Source: an uncultured Chloroflexota bacterium
Lineage (GTDB): Bacteria; Chloroflexota; Chloroflexia; Chloroflexales; Roseiflexaceae
DNA: 12,019 bases
Reading direction: 5' to 3'
NCBI GenBank assembly: GCA_937876225.1
Contig: CALFIC010000136.1
Coordinates: 1 to 12,019 of the forward strand
Positions 7,395 through 12,019 of this stretch are shown piece by piece. The notes under the pieces were generated by a model, which ran no database searches, was not told where the DNA came from, and saw nothing but the letters and a program-made list of their open reading frames with translations. Both the position numbers and the translations under genes were made by a program. Within the stretch, counting starts at the first letter, position 1, and each line of letters begins with the position of its first letter.

Positions 7395-8455
7395 ACGCGG
7401 GGCTTTTCGACAACGATGAAGTAACTTCCTGAATGCAGTGAGCCAAACAACCACAAGTCCAGCTCCATCATCCAGGTAATGAATTGGATTACCCAATACA
7501 CCGGGCTAGTGCGGGTGAGTTGTTTGCGCAAACGGCGGCGAGCACGGATTTCGCGGTCGGTACCATCGGTGATAGCGGCACTTTTGGCGTTAGCATCGCC
7601 GGGTTTGGCGCGCCCAGCCCAAGCTTCGCCCAGCTTCATCACGACATGTTCTACGAAACTCGTAAAGACGCTGTTCCAAAAGACCACTTTGACCGGTTTG
7701 AGACCAGCCCGTTTAAAGGCAGCCAAGACATCATCCCAATTTTCGAGGGCTTTGATGTGGTCTGATTTACGCAATTTTTCGCGTTCGAAGTCATAGACAC
7801 CGGCTTTGACGAATTGGCGGCCAATCCAGCGGCTAATGTTGACGAGTGGTTGCAGGCTCGATTTTTCTTTGGTGTTAGACATCGCCAAAAACTGCCCGCC
7901 TGGCTTGAGCACCCGGGCTTGTTCGAGCAGATAGGCATCGATGACGTCGATGGGGAAGTGTTCGAGTACGTCGAGCGAAAATGCTTTGTCGAACACGTTA
8001 TCAGCAAACGGTAATACCCGTGAATCGGCTTGGGTCAATTCGATGTCGGTAATGGCGGCATCAGCAAACATGGTGGCGGGGTCATTGCCGACCATAGTTT
8101 TGACCAATTTGGCGTTCCAAACGGCAAAACGGCCATTGCCACAGCCATTGTCGAGGCAGACGTCGTTTTTGTTGAGGTTGAGCAGGCGTACCGTGGTGCG
8201 ATTGCGTACGCCGGCAGCGAGGACGGGAGGGGCGAGGTCGCGGTAATCGAGCTCTTCGGAGAGTTGTTCTTCTTCGCTGACATATTTGGAAACATAGGCG
8301 AAATCGACCCCCCGTGGCATCAAATCAATATAGCCGGGGTGTTTGGGGTATTGGACATGGCAAACGCGGCAAACCACCGCATCGGTCTGATTATCGAGCT
8401 GTTGCGAGCCACAGCTCGGACAACGGAGTAACCCCAACAGTGCCGGTGTAACCAT
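7391..8455 (-). CDS. SAM-dependent methyltransferase with N-terminal zinc ribbon
   Basis: Class I methyltransferase of unknown acceptor. The product is 354 aa. Residues 12-32 carry a Trm112-like zinc ribbon (CPSC...CRVC, Cys 12, 15, 29, 32). The Rossmann domain follows with SAM motif I LDNGCGNGR (101-109), a VGNDP acidic strand end, FDKAFSLDVLEHFP and RVLKPGGQFLAMS. A basic stretch (RARRRLRKQLTR) precedes a hydrophobic, Trp-rich C-terminal segment that may lie against the membrane. I prefer ATG 8455, with GAGGA (8468-8464) spaced 8 nt upstream; an in-frame ATG at 8470 would add 5 residues but has no ribosome binding site. It overlaps the glycosyltransferase gene by 4 nt, suggesting both act on one product such as a surface glycan or lipid. 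Confidence 0.87.
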   Translation of the reverse strand: MVTPALLGLLRCPSCGSQQLDNQTDAVVCRVCHVQYPKHPGYIDLMPRGVDFAYVSKYVSEEEQLSEELDYRDLAPPVLAAGVRNRTTVRLLNLNKNDVCLDNGCGNGRFAVWNAKLVKTMVGNDPATMFADAAITDIELTQADSRVLPFADNVFDKAFSLDVLEHFPIDVIDAYLLEQARVLKPGGQFLAMSNTKEKSSLQPLVNISRWIGRQFVKAGVYDFEREKLRKSDHIKALENWDDVLAAFKRAGLKPVKVVFWNSVFTSFVEHVVMKLGEAWAGRAKPGDANAKSAAITDGTDREIRARRRLRKQLTRTSPVYWVIQFITWMMELDLWLFGSLHSGSYFIVVEKPRV

Positions 8456-8491
8456 ATGTTCATTCCTCATACAACTGCATACTAGAATGGT

Positions 8492-8497
8492 ATTTTA
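8492..8497 (-). promoter_or_regulatory. Possible -10 element for the methyltransferase unit
   Basis: On the minus strand TAAAAT (8497-8492) matches TATAAT at 5 of 6 positions and lies about 40 nt before the preferred start. No good -35 is visible at 15-18 nt. The box sits in a small inverted repeat, TGGTA-TTT-TACCA (8488-8500), which could be an operator or chance. Confidence 0.35.
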
Positions 8498-8509
8498 CCA
8501 CACCCTGAT

Positions 8510-8538
8510 TTGACAGTAGCGTGACAGACACGTAGCAT
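8510..8538 (+). promoter_or_regulatory. Sigma70-type promoter of the dipeptidase gene
   Basis: A perfect -35 TTGACA (8510-8515), a 17-nt spacer and a -10 TAGCAT (8533-8538, 4/6 to consensus). Transcription would start near 8545, giving a short leader before the ribosome binding site at 8555-8560. Spacing and -35 are ideal; the -10 is only fair. Confidence 0.65.
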
Positions 8539-8566
8539 ATGCATGACACACACCAAGGAGAAGCTG

Positions 8567-9601
8567 ATGAATAAACCAATACCGGTCTTTGACGGCCACA
8601 ACGACACGCTTTTGCGTCTGACCGCCGATCGTAATCCAGGCGACAACTTCTTCGAAAGCCCCCACGGCCATATCGATATGAGCCGGGCCCGTCGGGGCGG
8701 CTTGGCTGGTGGTTTTTTTGCCGTATACATCCCTGCCGATCCCACCGCCGATAAAGTCAACGATCGCGACAGCTTACCGGCTGCTTTGCCCCTCGAATAT
8801 TCACTCAACCATGCCATGAAAATGACGGCCAAATTGTTCGAAATCGAACGCGAATCACACGGCGACTTCAAAGTAGTCCGCAGTGTGGCCGATATTTTGG
8901 CAGCCAAAGCGGCCGGCGCCATGAGTGGGATTTTGCACTTTGAGGGCGCCGAAGCAATTGATGAAAACCTCTACGCACTCGAAGTCTTTTACCAAGCCGG
9001 GTTGCGCTCGATTGGGCCGGTCTGGAGCCGCCCGACGATTTTTGCCGAAGGGGTACCCTTCCGCCACCGTCATTCTCCCGATACCGGCCCCGGCCTGACC
9101 GACGTCGGCAAAGAGCTCATCAAAGCCTGTAACCGCCTCAAAATCATGATTGATTTGTCGCACATGAACGAAAAAGGCTTCTGGGATGTGGCCAAACTGA
9201 GCACTGCCCCCCTCGTCGCCACCCATTCCAATGTGTGGAACTTGAGTCAGTCGACCCGCAACCTGACCGACAAACAGCTCGACGCCATCCGCGATTCAGA
9301 CGGCATGGTAGGGCTGAACTTTGCGGTGGCGTTTTTGCGGGAAGACGGCGGTCAAAACGCCGATACCGAGTTGTCGGTCATGGTTGACCACATCGATTAC
9401 CTCGTCCAGCGCATCGGCATCGATCGAGTCGGCCTCGGATCAGACTTCGACGGCGCCACCATCCCCCAAGCCATCGGCGACGCTAGTGGCTTGCCCAATC
9501 TGGTAGATGCCATGCGGGCACGGGGCTACGGCGATGCCGAATTGGCCAAGCTCTGCTTTGACAACTGGATGCGCGTGCTCGGCAAAACCTGGGGCGCATA
9601 A
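8567..9601 (+). CDS. Membrane-dipeptidase-family (M19) zinc peptidase
   Basis: Zinc-dependent dipeptidase of the renal dipeptidase family, hydrolysing dipeptides, sometimes with D-residues. The product is 344 aa, about full length, with no signal peptide, so it is probably cytosolic. The binuclear zinc site is complete: His11 and Asp13 (FDGHNDT), bridging Glu126 (HFEGAEA), His199 (DLSHMNE) and His220 (ATHSN), plus Asp293 (GSDFDGA). These fall at nearly the same spacing as in the mammalian enzyme. The frame is open 8 codons further upstream, but ATG 8567 is chosen because AAGGAG (8555-8560) lies 6 nt before it and the first conserved motif follows at once. The gene is alone between a promoter and a hairpin, so it is probably monocistronic. 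Physiological substrate is unknown. Confidence 0.94.
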   Translation: MNKPIPVFDGHNDTLLRLTADRNPGDNFFESPHGHIDMSRARRGGLAGGFFAVYIPADPTADKVNDRDSLPAALPLEYSLNHAMKMTAKLFEIERESHGDFKVVRSVADILAAKAAGAMSGILHFEGAEAIDENLYALEVFYQAGLRSIGPVWSRPTIFAEGVPFRHRHSPDTGPGLTDVGKELIKACNRLKIMIDLSHMNEKGFWDVAKLSTAPLVATHSNVWNLSQSTRNLTDKQLDAIRDSDGMVGLNFAVAFLREDGGQNADTELSVMVDHIDYLVQRIGIDRVGLGSDFDGATIPQAIGDASGLPNLVDAMRARGYGDAELAKLCFDNWMRVLGKTWGA

Positions 9602-9639
9602 GTACCACAATCAACCCCACGAATCCGCGACCATGAATT

Positions 9640-9672
9640 GCCCCATCCGAGATTACTCGGATGGGGCCGTTT
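9640..9672 (+). terminator. Hairpin terminator between convergent dipeptidase and symporter genes
   Basis: A perfect 12-bp stem pairs GCCCCATCCGAG (9640-9651) with CTCGGATGGGGC (9656-9667), with loop ATTA. The plus-strand tail is only CGTTT; a stronger T5 tract follows at 9690-9694. The minus-strand gene ends 47 nt away, so one structure may stop both transcripts. Confidence 0.72.
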
Positions 9673-9713
9673 CACGCCGAAGCACCACGTTTTTATTCAA
9701 AAAAAGAAAATGA

Positions 9714-11045
9714 TTACTTGGCTAGTTTGGCACGAATATCAGCCAAGCGTTGCCCGTGGAGCGGATAAAAATAGAGCGCTGTCATGGCACAAATCGCCCC
9801 CAAAATCGGCAATACTACCATGTAAACTCGGAAGCCAAAATCGACACTGGCAGGCTGGACGTCATTGATTGGATTGTAGCCGTACATGGTCGAAATAATC
9901 CCGAATCCAATCGACGCAATCGTGCTACTCAAGGCGGTGGCAGCGCCATTGACCGCATAAAACATCCCTTCGCGCCGTTCACCAGTGCGGACTTCGTCAT
10001 CGTCGATGACATCGGCCATGACGACGTCACCCATCATAATCAGCCCAGCCACGGGGAAGCCCAGAAAGAAGGCTACGACCAAAGCCTGGGTAAAGGTCTG
10101 AGCAAACATTAAGGGAATCACGGCCAAGCCGATACTGGCATAAGCAATCATCAAGGTGGTACGTGGCCCGAAGCGCAAGGCGATAAATCGGCTCCAGATA
10201 GGCAAAAACAACCCAGCCGCAATAAACGCTGTAGCCAGAATCAACGTGGTTTGAGCGGGGTTGGCATGTAGACTGTATTTGACCAAGAAAAACATCCCCG
10301 AGGTCAAAGTGTTGGTCGAGACAAAGCGCATCATCTGGGCCAACATCACACTCACAAAACTACGGTTGACAAGAGTGTTTTTGACAGCCTCCCAAAAGGG
10401 CATTTCGGTGGGCAAATAACTGGGCTGCTCGTACATTCCGCGTAACCCAATGAAATACGCGGTGCAGGCAACGACCGCAAATACTACACCCATCAACGGA
10501 TAGCCCAGGATGGTGGCGAGTACCGGTGGCAATGCGGCGCCGATGAACAAGCCGGCGGTCTGGAGCCAGTTCATGCGCACTGCCACTTCGACACGCGACT
10601 CGTAGGTGGGGAACATTTCGGCCAACAACGCTTGATAGCCCGCCACCGTTACTGCCGTACCGAAGCCTTCAAAGACCACGATGGTGACGAGGAACCAGAT
10701 GGCCAGCTCGGTGGGCTGGAGTTTGCCATCGAAGGGGGCAAACCAGATGGCGGCAAAAGCCATCGCATAGGGGATGACACCAAACCGAATATAGGGGAGA
10801 CGCCGCCCCCAGCGCGAACGGGTGCGGTCAGACATATGCCCAAGGATCGGATTGTTGGCGGCATTCCAGATGGCATAAATGGTCATAATCAAAGCGGCAG
10901 TAGCGGGCGCGAGGTGTTTGACGTCAGTATAAAAAAACAATACCGCGGCGGCAAAGGCTTGGTAGGGAATCGAGCTCCCCAAGTTGGCGATGGCATAAAG
11001 CCAACTTTCGCGTTTGGTCGGCAGACGAAGGGCACCACTGCTCAT
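9714..11045 (-). CDS. MFS transporter of the GPH (sugar:cation symporter) family
   Basis: Inner-membrane symporter of the glycoside-pentoside-hexuronide type (MFS_2). The product is 443 aa, close to the family norm, with about 12 hydrophobic segments. The diagnostic loop 2-3 motif NPILGHMSDRTRSRWGRRLPYI lies at 65-86. The matching mid-C-terminal block MADVIDDDEVRTGERREGMFYAVNG is also present; both are hallmarks of GPH rather than generic MFS proteins. ATG 11045 has AAGGAG (11057-11052) 6 nt upstream, inside the last codons of the preceding gene, whose stop is 3 nt away, so the two are surely one operon with coupled translation. Substrate cannot be deduced: no sugar-catabolic gene is adjacent, and some GPH relatives carry non-sugar cargo. 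Confidence 0.92.
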   Translation of the reverse strand: MSSGALRLPTKRESWLYAIANLGSSIPYQAFAAAVLFFYTDVKHLAPATAALIMTIYAIWNAANNPILGHMSDRTRSRWGRRLPYIRFGVIPYAMAFAAIWFAPFDGKLQPTELAIWFLVTIVVFEGFGTAVTVAGYQALLAEMFPTYESRVEVAVRMNWLQTAGLFIGAALPPVLATILGYPLMGVVFAVVACTAYFIGLRGMYEQPSYLPTEMPFWEAVKNTLVNRSFVSVMLAQMMRFVSTNTLTSGMFFLVKYSLHANPAQTTLILATAFIAAGLFLPIWSRFIALRFGPRTTLMIAYASIGLAVIPLMFAQTFTQALVVAFFLGFPVAGLIMMGDVVMADVIDDDEVRTGERREGMFYAVNGAATALSSTIASIGFGIISTMYGYNPINDVQPASVDFGFRVYMVVLPILGAICAMTALYFYPLHGQRLADIRAKLAK

Positions 11046-11048
11046 ACT

Positions 11049-11714
11049 TTACTCCTTTGTGATGTCGTGTAATACATCGCCGGAAATCTGGTGCCACGCC
11101 CGCTTCCAGGCATCGGCTTCGCTGGCTTGGCGTTCGTGGCGGAAGCGGTCGTCGCGTTTGCGGATAAATTCACCCAATTCGTCGTGTAGCCGTTGCCAGG
11201 CCTGTGATTGCGCTCCCCAAAACTCGTCAGCCACTCCTACATGGTGACTGATGGTACGTAAATGCGGACCACAAATCCCGTGTGAGCTGGCCAACGCTTG
11301 TTGCAACAAAATGTCGTTGCTCCAAGCCACAATCCCCGCACAAACGGCACGGTTGTAGCGTTGCATGTCGACACACACCGGACAGGGTTCAGGGCGTGCG
11401 ATACCACGCCGCCCCCACTTGCGCGGATGACTCCGCAAGGCGACTAAATCGCGTTGCAGGTTGGTGAGCACATCGTAGGCGGTGACTGCCGCGGCCATCG
11501 CGTCTTTGGCATCGCGTAGTTGGGCGCCATGAGGGGCGCATAAGCCCCGTGCGGCCCGCACATCGGCGCGCCGTTGTTGGTCGCCTGCACCTTCGGCACA
11601 ATAGACAGCGAGGGTACGTTGTTCGGCCCGTTGTACCAACGTACAAATGGGGCAACGAGGCAACGTACATGCATCAACAAAATCAAATAGAATACGCTTG
11701 TCGCGTTCGGTCAC
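11049..11714 (-). CDS. Tandem CxxC/CxxH protein, DUF6062-like
   Basis: Function unknown. From the GTG start the protein is 221 aa, soluble and without a signal peptide. It contains two copies of one pattern: C21-P-I-C24 ... C59-A-P-H62 and C111-P-V-C114 ... C148-G-P-H151. The gaps between the CxxC and CxxH halves are 35 and 34 residues. Each set of four ligands could hold one zinc ion. The layout resembles DUF6062 proteins as I recall them, which needs a search to confirm. An upstream in-frame TTG at 11747 would add 11 residues but lies inside the probable -10 box. GTG 11714 has GAGG (11724-11721) 6 nt before it and is preferred. It is the first gene of an operon with the GPH symporter, 3 nt apart. 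Confidence 0.72.
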   Translation of the reverse strand: MTERDKRILFDFVDACTLPRCPICTLVQRAEQRTLAVYCAEGAGDQQRRADVRAARGLCAPHGAQLRDAKDAMAAAVTAYDVLTNLQRDLVALRSHPRKWGRRGIARPEPCPVCVDMQRYNRAVCAGIVAWSNDILLQQALASSHGICGPHLRTISHHVGVADEFWGAQSQAWQRLHDELGEFIRKRDDRFRHERQASEADAWKRAWHQISGDVLHDITKE

Positions 11715-11742
11715 GTGATGCCTCAATAAATTGATGTGGATA

Positions 11743-11748
11743 TACAAT
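11743..11748 (+). promoter_or_regulatory. Possible -10 element for nth
   Basis: TACAAT (11743-11748) matches the -10 consensus at 5 of 6 positions and lies 19 nt before the nth ATG. It overlaps the opposite-strand -10 box by two bases. No good -35 is seen at 16-18 nt upstream, so this is tentative. Confidence 0.3.
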
Positions 11749-11774
11749 TATATCGTGGATTTTTACTATGGTAA
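11747..11774 (-). promoter_or_regulatory. Promoter of the DUF6062-like/symporter operon
   Basis: On the minus strand a perfect -10 TATAAT (11752-11747) follows a -35-like TTACCA (11774-11769, 4/6) with a 16-nt spacer. Transcription would start near 11740, leaving a leader of about 26 nt that contains the GAGG ribosome binding site before GTG 11714. Confidence 0.62.
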
Positions 11775-12019
11775 CAAAAATGCATAATTCGCTTATAAAC
11801 GCGTTGGACATTCTCGACGATTTTTATGGCATTCGCCACTGGCGAGCAGGGCGTGATGCGCTTGACGAATTGGTGTTGACGATTTTGTCACAAAACACCA
11901 CCGACCGCAATAGCGGGCGAGCCTTCCGCGAGCTCAAACACACCTATCGCACGTGGCAAGAAGTATGTGACGCCACTGAAGCTGAATTGGCACAGGTGAT
12001 TCGGAGATCGGAAGAGCGT
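11768..12019 (+). CDS. nth: Endonuclease III (DNA-(apurinic or apyrimidinic site) lyase), 3' truncated
   Basis: Base-excision repair glycosylase/AP lyase that removes oxidised pyrimidines. Only the N-terminal part is present. An open frame of 84 codons runs from ATG 11768 to the window end; of these, 79 codons (to 12004) look genuine and the last five (RSEER) are encoded by adapter sequence. The segment DALDELVLTILSQNTTDRNSGRAFRELK matches the conserved start of the family's helical domain. The EAELAQVIR stretch leads to where IR-x-GGL and the helix-hairpin-helix would follow. The catalytic Lys/Asp and the iron-sulphur cluster cysteines would lie beyond the break. A second in-frame ATG at 11780 is a possible start; neither has a good ribosome binding site. 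The gene is divergent from the DUF6062-like gene. Confidence 0.85.
   Translation, partial: MVTKMHNSLINALDILDDFYGIRHWRAGRDALDELVLTILSQNTTDRNSGRAFRELKHTYRTWQEVCDATEAELAQVIRRSEER
12005..12019 (+). other. Illumina adapter remnant (not biological sequence)
   Basis: The last 15 bases, AGATCGGAAGAGCGT, are identical to the start of the standard Illumina TruSeq adapter read through at fragment ends. They fall exactly where the nth protein stops matching its family. This should be trimmed. Confidence 0.93.

Noticed and set aside
7479..8431. Several plus-strand open frames opposite the methyltransferase
   Set aside because: Antisense shadows without ribosome binding sites or recognisable motifs.
9690..9710. 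T5/A7 patch before the symporter stop as a second terminator
   Set aside because: Only a weak AT stem can form; the perfect GC-rich stem at 9640-9667 is the better candidate.
1..12019. Mobile element, CRISPR array, phage-defence or toxin-antitoxin system
   Set aside because: No transposase, integrase, regular spaced repeats, terminal inverted repeats or defence-type domains found on either strand; all long coding regions are accounted for by the genes listed.

Overview
The window looks like an ordinary chromosomal segment from a member of the Chloroflexota, probably class Chloroflexia and perhaps near Herpetosiphon. That placement is inferred from the protein style (an IF-2 with a long Gly/Arg/Pro-rich N-terminus, an NrnA-like DHH phosphoesterase next to truB and ribF, a DUF6062-like protein, and an Nth of the 'LSQNTTDRNSGRAF' type) and from a moderate-to-high GC content judged by eye. 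It was not tested by a search. Both ends look like assembly ends: the left end lies in a repetitive part of infB, and the last 15 bases are identical to an Illumina adapter. The window is therefore probably one complete, untrimmed contig.

Layout. (1) Positions 2-5383, plus strand, hold a translation and RNA-maturation block: infB (5' partial), rbfA, a terminator-like hairpin, then nrnA-truB-ribF packed tightly (nrnA and truB overlap by 40 nt; truB and ribF are 1 nt apart). An AIM24-family gene (5475-6281) follows and ends at a strong 18-bp hairpin. (2) Positions 6354-8455, minus strand, hold a two-gene unit: a methyltransferase with an N-terminal zinc ribbon, overlapping by ATGA a GT-B family 4 glycosyltransferase. 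(3) Divergent from it is an M19 dipeptidase (8567-9601) with a clear promoter and a hairpin terminator. (4) Positions 9714-11714, minus strand, hold a tandem double zinc-motif protein (DUF6062-like) followed 3 nt later by a GPH-type sugar/cation symporter. (5) Divergent from this pair is the 5' part of endonuclease III (nth), cut off by the contig end.

The first block supplies translation initiation (IF-2), 30S maturation (RbfA), tRNA pseudouridine-55 formation (TruB), nanoRNA/pAp turnover (NrnA) and FMN/FAD synthesis (RibF). The methyltransferase and glycosyltransferase are co-translated and probably act on the same glycan or glycolipid, but nothing here names the substrate. I see no mobile element, CRISPR array, tRNA or rRNA, and no convincing new biological system. 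The points most worth attention are the adapter at the 3' end, the duplicated C-x2-C/C-x2-H protein with its start and promoter geometry, the GDRP repeats of IF-2, and the hairpin with an embedded promoter-like element between rbfA and nrnA.
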